In this document: positions 1-14,135 of the stretch, in pieces
Layout of the letters: each line of letters opens with the position of its first letter
How positions within the stretch are numbered: the stretch's first letter is position 1
Assembly (NCBI GenBank): GCA_029204225.1
Contig: CM055107.1
Coordinates: 45,477,071 to 45,541,070, forward strand
Direction: 5' to 3'
Source of the DNA: Diphasiastrum complanatum
Lineage: Eukaryota > Streptophyta > Lycopodiopsida > Lycopodiales > Lycopodiaceae
DNA: 64,000 nt
Position numbers and translations under genes: made by a program
The notes under the pieces: generated by a model
Database searches by the model: none
Seen by the model: the letters and a program-made list of their open reading frames with translations, nothing else
What the model was told of the DNA's origin: nothing

Positions 1-360
1 AGAATCAATACTTAAATACGATGTTGGAAAGAGGTGTATAAAAGATAGGTCAAATAAGATTTGAATAAAAATAACTCAAACGACAAGAAAGAAAACTTAT
101 CATGCATAGTAGAATAAACTATCTTTCTCTTTCTTCATGCATGACTACGCCTATCAATTTTGAACAAAACAATAGTGATTGAAATCACGTTCAATCTTAT
201 AGTAACTAACTATGAAATCATTAGTACTACAACAATTACGTAGCCAAACATTAAAGCATTGAATTATCAGACAAATAATCAGTCGCAAAAAATTATAAAA
301 ATGCATACATTCTGAGATGAAGCTGAATGGGATAAGAAGATAGTATTGATTCAGTATAAA
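1..360 (-). mobile_element. Inverted copia LTR fragment (family B/C)
   Basis: Read on the minus strand, this stretch matches the 3' part of the copia B LTR at about 8288-8550 over its whole length. Shared blocks include the 'atgtttggcta' segment and the 'ataggcgtagtcatgca' block near the LTR end. The LTR end and primer site would lie left of the window. It abuts the start of the plus-strand copia B LTR at 371, so two LTRs of one family stand head to head. No gene is present. Confidence 0.7.
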
Positions 361-370
361 AGCAAAATAG

Positions 371-1237
371 TGTTGGATTATTCTCTGTCCTACTAATCGA
401 CTAATCGGGTTTTAATCTTCATCCAACTATTTATCCAGTTCTGCGAATTTTCTCATGTCTTTATACAGTCTAAAGAATTACAAGTGTTTTTACACAATCT
501 GCAAAAATACACGGAGTTTGACAACAGTGTCATATTTTCTCTCTCTACAAACCCGACAGTGTCGCATGTCAGGAATCTCGTGTAAAAAGACAGTGTCGGC
601 TTTTTCGCATTTTTTGCTTGTTAGGAATTACGTGTAAAAATGCAGTGTCATCTTTTTTGCATTTTTTGCCTATAAGGAATTACGTGCAAAAATGCAGTGT
701 CGTCTTTTTTGCATATTTTGCCTGTCAAAAATTACGAGTAAAAATACAGTGTCACATTTTTCGCCTGTGACGGTTTACATTCATTTATGCAAAATGATAG
801 TTTACATTCATTTATGACTGTTTACGGCCAATTGTCATCGCTTATCAACAAGCAACTTCTGAGAAGAACTGGATGAATGTCAATGGACACCAGCCAACTG
901 GCAATCACATTTGATAACCTAATTACTTAGTATAAATCAATTGTTCATACATCTCATTATCAGTAGAATGATCAATCAACATTGTGGATTGTGAAGGAGT
1001 TGAGTGTTATTACACGACGCTTCCTACGCTCTCATCAAGCAGATCATTCACAATAAAAAAAGTATTGTTGTTAGCTCTCTATCAAGCTTTCAAGCTTGAA
1101 CTCTCTTGAGCATTCTAGATCAGTTTTATAGATATTTATTTTAGAGTTGCTATTGCGCTAATGCTTATTAGCAAAGTTTCTTATTTCAAACTTATTCTCA
1201 GTTACTCAGAGATAGCTTTAGAGTGCACGGTTTCTAT
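371..1237 (+). mobile_element. Copia B 5' LTR, left part (split by copia A)
   Basis: It begins TGTTGGATTA, like the LTRs of copia C (TGTTGGATT at 24484 and 28833). It is interrupted at 1237 by copia A and resumes after the duplicated TCTAT at 8251, ending ...TTTTTGACA at 8551 just before the primer-binding site. Without the insertion the LTR would be about 1.17 kb, similar to the 1.05-1.07 kb LTRs of copia C. The matching 3' LTR is absent because the element is cut off at 11021. Confidence 0.75.
535..790 (+). repeat. 52-bp tandem repeat in copia B LTR
   Basis: CAGTGTC recurs at 591, 643, 695 and 747, exactly 52 bp apart. A shorter, deleted unit precedes them at about 557. Each unit carries a T-rich stretch with TTTTTGCAT and then a GGAATTACGTG-like core. 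The position in the left half of the LTR fits a U3 enhancer-type repeat, which is inference. Confidence 0.8.
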
Positions 1238-1919
1238 TGTTAAAAATTCACAATTCTAGCTTGACTAGTTTTGGTCATATGACTTGTAAATAGTTAGATG
1301 GTCATGATGTGGCTTGTCACACGTGCCAAATATCATAGGATTCCATTCATAAGGATGTTCTCAAGTAGACCTAAGTGTTGGAACCTTTGGAATGAGTCCA
1401 AATTATGCTTAGATACAAGGGAGAAAAAATAGGAGCTATTTTTGGTAATTTTTGCATTGTTGAGGGATCTCCAAGATTCCAACCCTAACTTGGTAGGGAT
1501 GAAAGATCCACCAAAATTAGCATTAGGGATAGGTTTAGGGCTACTCATACCTGTCCAAAACCGTGATGGATCATGTATATATAGGTGATGATATCTCACC
1601 AAAATCAATCAAGCAATTTCATGTTTTTTCTCTCATAATGGTGCAATTGCTCTCTATGTTCATAATTGTTTGAGTACTTGTGATTACTAATGATTATAGG
1701 ATTGAATGTAGGTCTGGTGTACAATACTCAGACTGTGGGGGGCCGTAATTTCACACGTGTGAAGCCTTCTTCAAGGATTTGGGCCATTTAGTGAGGTTCA
1801 AGCATAGATTTTTGATGGATTTTGATGGTTCAACTCGTGATAATCTTATGAAATCATAATCTATTGTTTCCCTCATCATTTCAAGTGTTTTAGGATCCTT
1901 ATTTGCTGTAATTTTTACA
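1238..1919 (+). repeat. Copia A 5' LTR
   Basis: 682 bp with TG...CA ends. It differs from the 3' LTR at four transitions, for example CCTGTCC against CCTGCCC near 1552. It contains the palindrome TTCACACGTGTGAA at 1750-1763, a CACGTG core at 1320-1325 and a TATATATA stretch near 1575 that could be the TATA box. Confidence 0.95.
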
Positions 1920-1931
1920 TGGTATCAGAGC
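1920..1931 (+). promoter_or_regulatory. Primer-binding site of copia A
   Basis: TGGTATCAGAGC starts immediately after the 5' LTR. It matches the 3' end of plant initiator tRNA-Met, the standard primer of plant copia elements. Confidence 0.93.
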
Positions 1932-3584
1932 CTAAAGGTTGAAATGAGCTAAATCCTTGGTTTTCATTCAATTTGATCACAATTTTTGATCTAAATCTTG
2001 TGTAGATTGGATCTTAGCATCTAGTATTGATTCTAGAACTCAAAGTGAGTCAAATACATTGGAGATTGGTGTTGTGTGACTTCATTTGCAGGTGTTTATG
2101 ATAAATTTTACAGTTTTTAGGACAATAATGATTGTACTTTACAATCATAGAGAGTTATTGGTTGCTTAATCAATGAATCTATCAAGTTCTACACATTAGA
2201 TCTTGATCTAGATTCACTACACTTGGATTTAAGCAAGAGCAATGGATCAACACATCATTTTTTAGTGAGAGCGGCTTCACACGTGTGGAGTACTGTCCAC
2301 TGTACGGCCTGCACCTGAAACAACAAGTACAATGATACTAGATAGCAATCATGCATAAAAATCACAAGACAAATGACTAGAAATCTCACAAAAGTGTAGA
2401 GTGCAAAAGTCTCATCAATTTTCTTAGCAAAATGATGATCCTTTTATGGATCAAGTACATCCATGAGTCTGGTACAGTCCAGCAGGCCTTCACACGTGTG
2501 AAGAGTGCCACATCACTCATATCTATCCATTTGATCCATCCTTGATCCTTATCCAATAGTTGACCTTCTAGAATATGACTAAAATCCAAAAAGCTAGTCT
2601 CCTAGAATATAGGAATATTCCCTACAAAATAGGATCTAAGGAAAATGGTCAACTCTTATCTTCTAGTACTCTATACACACATGTGAACATCCACTTGCCA
2701 TGTGGGAGCATTTACTCATGCACATGCAAGGAAAAGCTAATTTGTAGGTGACTAGTCAACTTGACTAAAAACTAGTCAATTCATGTTCACACTAACTAGA
2801 ATGATACAAAATCAATTTGGATATATACAAACATGAAAAGTACATCCTTTCACACATGGGAACATGCTCCACACGTGTGAAATCATATCATCAACATATC
2901 AATATTTACATGAACCAATGTCAAGTGAGAAGTGACAATTTTCAACAGTTTAGGTGTCTAAAACCAGAGGCAAAGTTGAATTCAATTCACATTACCAAGA
3001 TAGCAAGTTTTGCTTGCTCCAAGCATTGATTTCTAAGCGAGTTTTGGAGGTGATTTCATAGAGGAGGCTTTTTAGCATTCAAGGAGAGGGAATATCAGAG
3101 TTTTGGGGACTCTTCAAGGCTGTTCTAAGGTTTAGTATGCACCTCCTAAAGTGATTTAGGTTCAGTCCAACCATTGCTTGACTTATGCACCAAATTAGAT
3201 CAATTTTTCATCAATTTTGATCATTTTTTGCTTGTGATTGGATAGTAGATTGTGTTGCATCCTCATTAAGTTCCATTTAGCTCTTTTACAAGTGATTTTG
3301 GAAGTATATTAGGTTGCTGAAATTCACTCTTGATCAGATCATTTGGAAGCTTTAATGTTCTTTATAGAAAGTGGGGCAATTCTACTAGTATTGTCTACTT
3401 CAATCAAGCAAGTGCATTGTTTCTAGTATTCTATGATTTGATTTTGTTAGAGATCATTCTTAGATCTTTATAGGAAGTCTATTACTAATATTTTCAGGTC
3501 CCTAAGAAGTGGGATAAGGTAGACCTTCAATCAAATCAATAGAAGTAACCTTCATTTGTGTCAAGTCCTTGATTAGGAGACTAG
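1932..3584 (+). other. Copia A untranslated leader
   Basis: About 1.65 kb between the primer site and the gag start has no long reading frame. It carries further copies of the CACACGTGTG palindrome, at 2276-2289, 2489-2502 and 2871-2880. The leader is long for a copia element. Confidence 0.7.
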
Positions 3585-6500
3585 ATGGCATCTATAAATG
3601 CATATCTTTTGGATACTAATGAAAGGCTCAACAAAACTAACTATTCCATATGGAAAGTTAGAATGGAATCTATCATGATCATGCAAGATCTGATGGAAAT
3701 TGTAAATGGTAAGGAGGGTGAACCTATTCATCCTCAAGAAAAAGCCAAATACATCAAGAGGTGCAATGTTGCACTACATTGCATAAAAATGAATGTTGCA
3801 AATGAACTCTTAAGAGAGGTAGGAGATTGCACTTCAGCTCAAGATGCTTGGGAGACTTTGCAAAAGGTCTATGAATCCAAGAACCAAACTAGAATGTTAG
3901 CTTTGAAGAATCAAATCTATAGAAGCTATCAAAAGAAAGGAGAGAGTGCACATACTTTTGTCCTAAGAGTAAAGGAATTGAACAAAGAGCTAGCCTTTAT
4001 AGGTGACCCTATCAAGGATGAAGAGCTTGTTCAACTCATATTGAATGTACTAAGCTTTGAATTTGACAATTTGGTTCAGGGATATGCAATTATGGGTAAG
4101 CTACCTATACTTGAAGAACTCCAAGGCACACTCATGGCCGAGGAATCAAGAAGGAGCCAAATGCAAGAGAGGATGGATAGGCTTTCCATACAAGGTGGAG
4201 ATGACCAAGATCTCTTCACCAAAGGCAAAGGCAAGTCCAAAGGCAAAGGATCAACATTCAAGAAGTCTACAAAGCTTGAGGATCAAGAAGGACCCCCAAA
4301 GGCATCTCCATCAACCATCAAAGTCAAGAAGGACAAATCAAAGGTGAAGTGCTACTATTGTAGCAAGATGGGGCATTATGCCTCGGAATGCTTCAAGAGG
4401 AAGCAAGATCAAAGCCAAGCCAACATGAGCAAAGAGGAGGAGGAGGAGAGTTCACATGAGGACTCTCTCATGATGTCCATATTTTCTTCAACAAGCTTCA
4501 AAGGAGAAGATCCTTGGTGGATTGACTCGGGTGCTAGTTCACACATGACTAGTAAAAGGGAGTTTTTCTCTTCTCTCTTATCTTATGATGGACCTATAAA
4601 GTCTATCTATACAGCAAATGATGAAGCTTGTAAGATTGAAGGAGTTGGTAGCATTCCCCTTTGCTTAGGATCTTCCAAAAAGATCAACATAGAAGGTGTT
4701 TTGTACATTCCTACAATAACAAAGAATCTACTAAGTGTTGGCCAAATGGTAGACAATGGTTTCAATGTTGACTTTGCTTCAAATGAATGTTTCATCAAGA
4801 AGAAGGGTAAGATAGTGGCTAAGGGCACTAGACTTGGCAAAATTTATAAGTTGGATGCATTTGTGGATACTAATGTTGTCATGTTGGCCGAGAAGAGCAA
4901 GATATCTACTTTTACTTTATGGCACAAAAGACTTGGACATGTCAACTCGGGTTACATGGAGGCTATGATCAAGGAGGAGTATGCTTTAGGCCTACCAAGG
5001 TCTATTGGGAAGGAAGACAAGGTTTGTGAAGCTTGTGCCTTATCCAAGGCACATAAGAAGGTGTTTCCTAACTCCATCACAAAGTCATCTCATCCTCTTG
5101 AACTCATACACTCGGATGTGCACATTGCTAGCACCAAATCTAATGGAGGTTCATCCATGTTTTTAACCTTCATTGATGACTACTCAAGATATTGTTGGGT
5201 GTTCTTACTTTCCTTCAAGTCTCAAGTATTTGATACTTTTGTAAAGTTCAAGTTGTTTGTGGAAAAGCATCATAATCATAGCATCAAGATTCTTAGAAGT
5301 GACAATGGTGGAGAATTCATCTCCAATGAGTTCAAGGCCTTTTGTGAGGAGGAAGGGATCAAGAAAGAGACTTCTTGTCCTTACAATCCTCAACAAAATG
5401 GAGTTGCTGAAAGAAGGAATAGAACATTATGTGAATGTTCTAAGGCTTTAAGATTAGATGCTTGTTTGCCCAAATCCTTTTGGGGTGAGTCTCTTGTATG
5501 TGCAAACTACTTGATGAATAGGGTGTCTTGCAAAGCAATTGAAGGCAAAACTCCTTATGAGATGTTGTATGGAAAGAAACCCAATCTTAATCACTTGAAA
5601 GTTTTTGGGTGTATATGTTATGTGCATGTGCCATTGGAAACAAGAACCAAGGAGGATCCATCTTCCACAAGAGGGATCATGCTTGGATATGCAAGCTCAA
5701 GCAAGGGCTACAAAGTCTATCTCCCATCCTTGAGCAAATTTGTTGTTTCAAGGGATGTCATCTTTGATGAACATCATATGCATATGCTTGAAGAAGGCTC
5801 AAGTGCTCCAACAATCAAGAAGAAGATGGCCGAGGAGCAAGATCTTGGTTTTGAGGAGGAGCTCATGGAGGAGCAAGCGCCAAACCCACCTATCACACCA
5901 AGGAGATCTTCAAGGGCAAAAGTGGAGCCATCAAGGCTCACATATCAAGGCAAAGGAAAGCAAGTTGAGGGTATCTCATCCACTTCTTATGATTTATCTA
6001 GTTTTGAGGAACCGTCTATTGTTGAAGATGCATTGAACTCCAAAGAATGGTATAAAGCTATGTTGGATGAGTATGATGCCTTGATTGAGAATGAAACTTG
6101 GTTGCTTGTTGAGAGACCTCAAAGGAATGTAATAGGATGCAAGTGGGTCTTCAAGCTTAAGTTGAATGCAAATGGGAGTGTTAACAAACATAAAGCAAGA
6201 TTAGTTGCAAAAGGTTATGCTCAAGAGAGAGGGATAGACTATGAGGAAACTTTTGCACCCGTGGCCAAGATGGTCACAATAAGGCTAATCATTGCACTTG
6301 CATCACATTTTGGATGGATTCTATGTCAAATGGATGTCTCTAATGCTTTCTTGAATGGTTTTTTGGAAGAAGATATCTATATGGAGCAGCCACAAGGGTT
6401 CATCAAGCATGGAATGGAGAACAAAGTATGCCATCTCCAAAGAAGCATCTATGGCTTGAAGCAAGCCTCGAGATCTTGGAATTCAAGACTACATTGCTAT

Positions 6501-7549
6501 CTTATTTCACTTTCTTTTGTTCAAAGTGAATATGATCCCACTCTTTACATTAAGTTTGATGATGTTGGTATTGTACTTTTACTCATTTATGTAGATGACA
6601 TCATCATTAGTGGAAATAGTGTTGATGGTATTGAAAAAATCAAGATAGATCTATCCTTAGAGTTCAAGATGGTAGATCTAGGGTGTCTTCACTTCATCTT
6701 AGACATAGAAGTACTTAGAGGGTCTGATTTTATCTTTATAAGTCAAGTAAACTATGCTCAAAGTCTTTTGAAGAATTTTAAGATGGAAGTATGCAAAAGT
6801 GTTGACACACCAATGGAGCAAGATGTAAAAGTGCCAAATGAAGATGATGAAAGATCCTTCATGGACATCACTTTGTTTAGGCAACTTATAGGTTCCTTAA
6901 TGTGGATCACTATAACTAGACCAGATCTTAGCTTTAGTGTATGTAGGTTGAGCCAATCCATGCAAAAGCCATTGAATATCCATTGGAAAAAGGCTAAGAG
7001 GATTCTAAGATACATCTCGGGTACATTGGATTTTGGGATTCTATATAGAGGAGATGTGATTAACCTTCATGCATTTAGTAATTCAGATTTTGCAGGGGAC
7101 AAGAGGGATAGGAAATCAACAAGTGCCTATTCAACTTTCATAGGAGAAGGTGTGGTTTCATGGCTTTCAAAAAAGCAAGAAACTATATCTCTATCTTCAA
7201 CCGAGGCCGAGTACAAAGCTTTGACAACCACTACAAAGGAGGTACTTTGGATCAAGAGATTATTGGTGGAACTAAAGTGGATTCAGAGGAGGCACCAATC
7301 ATCTACAATGACAATATATCAGCCCAACACCTTGCATCTAACCCAATCTTCCATGCAAGATCTAAGCACATTGAGATATGCCATCACTTTGTGAGAGAAA
7401 TGGTGCAAGCCAAGGAGATTGCTTTGGAGCATGTTCCAAGAAATGAATGTGTAGCTGATCTACTTACTAAACCACTTCAAAAGACACCTTTTATGAAGTT
7501 CAGATCATCACTTGGAGTGATTAGTAAAGCAATGATTGAACCAAGCTAG
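3585..7549 (+). CDS. Copia A gag-pol polyprotein (one frameshift)
   Basis: A 1269-codon frame starts at the first ATG after the leader. Domains in order: UBN2-type gag; CCHC zinc knuckle CYYCSKMGHYASEC at about residue 256; protease motif WIDSGASSH near 312; GAG-pre-integrase WHKRLGH near 446; integrase catalytic Asp at about 511 and 573 (RSDNGGEF), with the Glu in NGVAERRNR; RT with YVDD at 1002-1005; RNase H with SDFAGD and SSTEAEY. The frame ends out of phase at 7394. The true C-terminus (NISAQHLASN, then ARSKHIEI and TKPLQK) continues in another frame to 7549. The shift maps to the A run at 7274-7276, where one A appears lost compared with the expected LKVDSEE reading. Apart from this, the polyprotein looks complete. 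Confidence 0.95.
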
Positions 7550-7550
7550 A

Positions 7551-7563
7551 TAGTGAGGAGGAG
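7551..7563 (+). promoter_or_regulatory. Polypurine tract of copia A
   Basis: TAGTGAGGAGGAG lies directly before the 3' LTR. It would prime plus-strand DNA synthesis. Confidence 0.85.
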
Positions 7564-8245
7564 TGTTAAAAATTCACAATTCTAGCTTGACTAGTTTTGG
7601 TCATATGACTTGTAAATAGTTAGATGGTCATGATGTGGCTTGTCACACGTGCCAAATATCATAGGATTCCATTCATAAGGATGTTCTCAAGTAGACCTAA
7701 GTGTTGGAACCTTTGGAATGAGTCCAAATTATGCTTAGATACAAGGGAGAAAAAATAGGAGCTATTTTTGGTAATTTTTGCATTGTTGAGGGATCTCCAA
7801 GATTCCAACCCTAACTTGGTAGGGATGAAAGATCCACCAAAATTAGCATTAGGGATAGGTTTAGGGCTACTCATACCTGCCCAAAACCGTGATGGATCAT
7901 GTATATATAGGTGATGATATCTCACCAAAATCAATCAAGCAATTTCATGTTTTTTCTCTCATAATGGTGCAATTGCTCTCTATGTTCATAATTGTTCGAG
8001 TACTTGTGATTACTAATGATTATAGGATTGAATGTAGGTCTGGTGTACAATACTCAGACTGTGGGAGGCCGTAATTTCACACGTGTGAAGCCTTCTTCAA
8101 GGATTTGGGCCATTTAGTGAGGTTCAAGCATAGATTTTTGATGGATTTTGATGGTTCAACTTGTGATAATCTTATGAAATCATAATCTATTGTTTCCCTC
8201 ATCATTTCAAGTGTTTTAGGATCCTTATTTGCTGTAATTTTTACA
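7564..8245 (+). repeat. Copia A 3' LTR
   Basis: 682 bp, same ends as the 5' LTR, followed by the TCTAT duplication at 8246-8250. It carries TTCACACGTGTGAA at 8076-8089. Confidence 0.95.
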
Positions 8246-8551
8246 TCTATCCGCTATTGTCTTGCACTCATTAGCATCTGATCTTGTTTTTCTAAATCAA
8301 TACTATTTCCTTATTGCATTCAGTTTGTGTCAGAATGCATGCATCTTTGTATTGCTTTTGTAACTGATAAAAATTGTTTGAGAATTTAATACTTTATGTT
8401 TGGCTATGTAATCACTTAGTATCTAGCAAAAGTTAGTTGCTAAAGATTGGACGTAATTTCCATCACTACTACTTTATTCATTTTGTTATAGGCGTAGTCA
8501 TGCATTGGAAGTAGGAAGTTTCCACATTCTATTACTTACCTATTTTTGACA
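8246..8551 (+). mobile_element. Copia B 5' LTR, right part
   Basis: This resumes the LTR interrupted at 1237, after the second TCTAT. It shares the 'ataggcgtagtcatgc' block with the copia C LTRs and with the inverted fragment at 1-360. It ends TTTTTGACA before the primer site. Confidence 0.75.
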
Positions 8552-8584
8552 TGGTATCAGAGCATGCCTACATGGTATCAGAGC
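8552..8584 (+). promoter_or_regulatory. Duplicated primer-binding site of copia B
   Basis: TGGTATCAGAGC occurs at 8552-8563 and again at 8573-8584, as a 21-bp tandem duplication. Weaker TATCAGAG copies follow near 8620 and 8703. The first copy is in the correct place next to the LTR end. Confidence 0.8.
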
Positions 8585-8779
8585 ATTGATTCTTCTTCAA
8601 CGCCTAATACTATTTCGATATCAGAGCGAAAAGCTCTAATACTTGATATCTTTCGCGATAACAAATTGATATCATATTTTTCAGTTCCTTTCATCCTTTC
8701 AGTATCAGAGAATTGATGTCCTATTGTTGGCATCACTACATCTTAGCGTCATCGATACAATCGACAAACTAAGTTCCAA

Positions 8780-11021
8780 ATGGATTCTCAAAGTAAAGTC
8801 GGTTCTATCACAAACAAGCTGAATGGATCCAATTATCATTTGTGAAAATTTAAGATGAAGGCCTTGCTAATCGCCAACGAGTTGTGGGATGTTGTTACAG
8901 GTATCAAAGTGAAACCTGAAAACGACACAGAAACCTCGGAATGGAAATCGAATGATGGTAAAGCTTTCGCGCTTATTATCCTCAATATATCATATACTCA
9001 AATTGGCCATATAGCTGAGCCTAAGACTTCGAAAAAAGTTTGGGACATCCTGAGCTCACTATATGATGTGAGAGACGTAACTACCAAGTTAGATCTTCGA
9101 AGAAAATTTGTCACACTCAAGATGTCAAATGGTGATTCTCTTCAGAAACATATTAACCAGTTTAAGAATTTCTTGCAACATATGGCCATTGTCGGATCAA
9201 CATAGACGATCAAGACGCAATTATGACATTGCTTTTAAGTCTATCCTTTACATATGAGAATTAGGTGACGATCATCATAACACACTCAGATTTAACTCTT
9301 ATCAGAGTTATCACTATGTTGCTGCAAGAAGATAATCGAAGAAGTCAAGACACTTTGTCTACCTCTTGATCTCATGCTCTCTATGTCAACAAGGGCTTGA
9401 AATGACAGAAGCAGAAAAGCTCCAAGCAGTCTACGTCGAATCACAAACAGACTCAAAGTCAAGAACAATCATCAAATCCACATTCGTCAAAGAAGAAAAT
9501 GTTTTGCAAGTATTGCAAATGCAATAACCATGAGATCCAGGATTGTTGAATTCTCAAAGCGAAGAATACAGCCAAGCAACATGCTCAACAAGCAAATATA
9601 GTTACAGTATCTCCTCAAGTCGAAATGGACAAAGGCACTTTTATGGTCAAAGACAAATACGTAAATTTGGATGATTCGTGATTTTTGGATTCTAGAGCTA
9701 CTCAACATAATTGATATTTTGATTCTAGTCAAGCCTTGAAAATCTCTATTCTTGTCAATAAGGCATTACTATGGCATCATCGCTTAGGACACTTGAATTA
9801 TGCATCTGTTTTGAACATGCCAGCCAATCCATGGCTCTTGATCTCGACTATCCTTTTGGTAAAGTCGATCTGCCTATCTACCATAGCTGCATCCTTGGAA
9901 AGCAGACTAGGATTCCTTTTAGACCAAGTCATAGGCATGCAACAGAAGGTTTGTTAGATGTTGTTCATATAGATATGTGTGGACCTATGCAAACTCCTTC
10001 ATTGTTAGATGCAAAGTATTTCATTACCTTTATTGATGAATTCTTCAGAAAAACGGCTATTTATTTCATTAAACTAAAATAAGAGGCTTTCATCGAGTTG
10101 TGACAATTCAAAGAGCATGCAAAAAATCAAACTGGCAAACAAATCAAAGCATTAAGGTTAGATAACAGGGGAGAATATATCTACATCGAATTCAAGGAGT
10201 ACTGTCTTAACAATGGCTTTGAGCAACAATACATTACCTCCTATTTACCTCAGTCAAATGGTCTTGCTGAGAGAAAGAACAGAACCTTAGTCGAATCGGC
10301 AAAGTGTATGTTATCACATGCAACACTACTGAAGTCCTTCTAGGCTAAAGCTATTTCAACCAACTTATGTTCAGAACATATGTCCTAGTAAAGGTCTCTC
10401 ATACAAAACACCATTTGAAGTTTGAACAGGTACCAAACCTTCTCTATCAAACTTACGAGTTTTTGGATGTACTGCTTATGTGCAAATTCCTCACAATCTC
10501 AAGAAGAAAATCGACTTCTAGAGTATCAAATGTATTTTCATCAACTACACTATTTTAGATCAAGCCTACAAGTTGTTCAATCCCATTGAGTTGAAGATAT
10601 TCACTAGTCGGGATGTCATCTTCATCTAAGATCAATTTCAAGACCTCAAGGAAAAAGGTATTGCCCATCCAGCTGACCTGTCAGATTTCCTTGACATATT
10701 GAACTTTCCAGTTTCTCAGTCGACTATTCCCATTGAAGGACCAAGCTCATCTACTTTTGACGAACAACAAATTAACGATGAATCAGAAGATGATGGTGTT
10801 GCAATTCAACAACTACAATATGATGAAAATGATCAACTTCCTCTATTTTCCAAAAGATCATCAAGAGCTAGAAGACCACCTATCAGATATATCGACGAGT
10901 CTGCAGCCTACCTTGTTCACGAGCCAACGATTGTCAAAGAGGCACTCAGTCATCCAGATTCAGATCTCTGGCAAGAAGCTATGGATAAAGAGTATTCATC
11001 TCTTATCAAGAACCAAACCTG
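8780..11021 (+). pseudogene. Copia B gag-pol remnant
   Basis: The gag starts at ATG 8780 and is clearly related to copia C gag (DGKAFALIILNI, NGDSL, HINQFKN). It continues through a zinc knuckle CKYCKCNNHEIQDC near 9510, a protease remnant FLDSRATQH, GAG-pre-integrase WHHRLGHLNY near 9771, integrase (VHIDMCGPM, then LRLDNRGEY and SNGLAERKNRTL) and the linker before RT. The frame has many stops. Several fall where copia C has Trp or Gln: TGA 8843-8845, TAG 9262-9264, TAG 10341-10343, TAG 10519-10521. RT and RNase H are missing because homology stops at 11021, where a (GA)n array begins. Confidence 0.9.
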
Positions 11022-11023
11022 CT

Positions 11024-11024
<1 letters not shown>

Positions 11025-11073
<49 letters not shown>
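11025..11073. repeat. (GA)n array
   Basis: An uninterrupted AG/GA dinucleotide tract that cuts off copia B just before its RT domain. It is followed by the first copy of the ATCATGAAAGAG unit. Confidence 0.98.
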
Positions 11074-11075
<2 letters not shown>

Positions 11076-11395
11076 ATGAAAGAGTTAAAGGTAGCCAACA
11101 CTCCCAATTCCAGGAAGGTGTGTAGCCCTTGTTTTCTTCCGATAAAAGCATGGTTCAAATGTTTCTTGTTGGACGATAAGTTTCAAGAGAAAGCCCAAAC
11201 GTTGTAGGGAGGGATCATGTGGTGACATTCTGGAATAGGATATAGCTGTACGGTTTGGGAGTTTTGATTAGCACTCTACTATGTTCTGTCTTTTTTTTCT
11301 CCTCGTGTGTGTTTAGGTTTTAGGTTTTAGGGTGTGCGTGTGAGCGTGCATGTGCGTGTGCGTGTGTGATGTCATTCGTTTATGTTTTGTGATTT
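11072..11395. repeat. First copy of the GA-to-GT unit
   Basis: It starts ATCATGAAAGAGTTAAAGG right after the (GA)n array and ends in a GT-rich tract (11328-11370). It matches the units at 12267, 12963 and 13650. No conserved reading frame is shared between copies. Confidence 0.85.
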
Positions 11396-13852
<2,457 letters not shown>

Positions 13853-13855
<3 letters not shown>

Positions 13856-14083
13856 AATCAGGTTGAGTAGGAACGAAGTCTAGAGACTTCAGAAGGTTGT
13901 CGAACTTCATGTACCAAGCTCATGATGCCTATTTCAGACCATAGATGCATCGATGTAGTCGACAGATGTACTTTTGATTGTCGAGGTCTTTGAATCCTTC
14001 TGGCAGCTTCTGAAGGTTTCTTCCTCTAGATCTCCGTGGAGAACGACTGTTTTAACATCAATCTGATGAATTTCCAGATTGCG
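13853..14083 (-). pseudogene. Copia RT fragment
   Basis: The minus-strand translation reads HQIDVKT..LHGDLEEE, then IYGLK, a TAG where copia RT has Gln, then AS, and near the end FVPTQPDS. This is the thumb-side part of a copia RT. Both ends are cut off: by the tandem repeat on the right in reading direction, and by new sequence at 14083, where GCGTT repeats three times. Confidence 0.8.
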
Positions 14084-14135
14084 TTGCGTTGCGTTGCATA
14101 TGCAAGGAGTAGTCGGATGCTTGCCATCTTGACCA

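Larger units (their letters stand above)
1238..8245 (+). mobile_element. Copia A: young full-length Ty1/copia retrotransposon
   Basis: Two 682-bp direct LTRs (1238-1919 and 7564-8245) both start TGTTAAAAATTC and end TTTTTACA. The 5-bp target duplication TCTAT is at 1233-1237 and 8246-8250. A primer site TGGTATCAGAGC follows the 5' LTR, and a purine tract precedes the 3' LTR. The internal region has a leader of about 1.65 kb and a single gag-pol frame in copia order (gag, protease, integrase, RT, RNase H). By eye the two LTRs differ at only four sites, all transitions, so the insertion is recent. It landed inside the LTR of the older copia B. Confidence 0.97.

Noticed and set aside
4076-4261. 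Antisense ORFs inside copia A gag-pol
   Set aside because: They are shadow frames opposite a strongly supported polyprotein and have no homology of their own.
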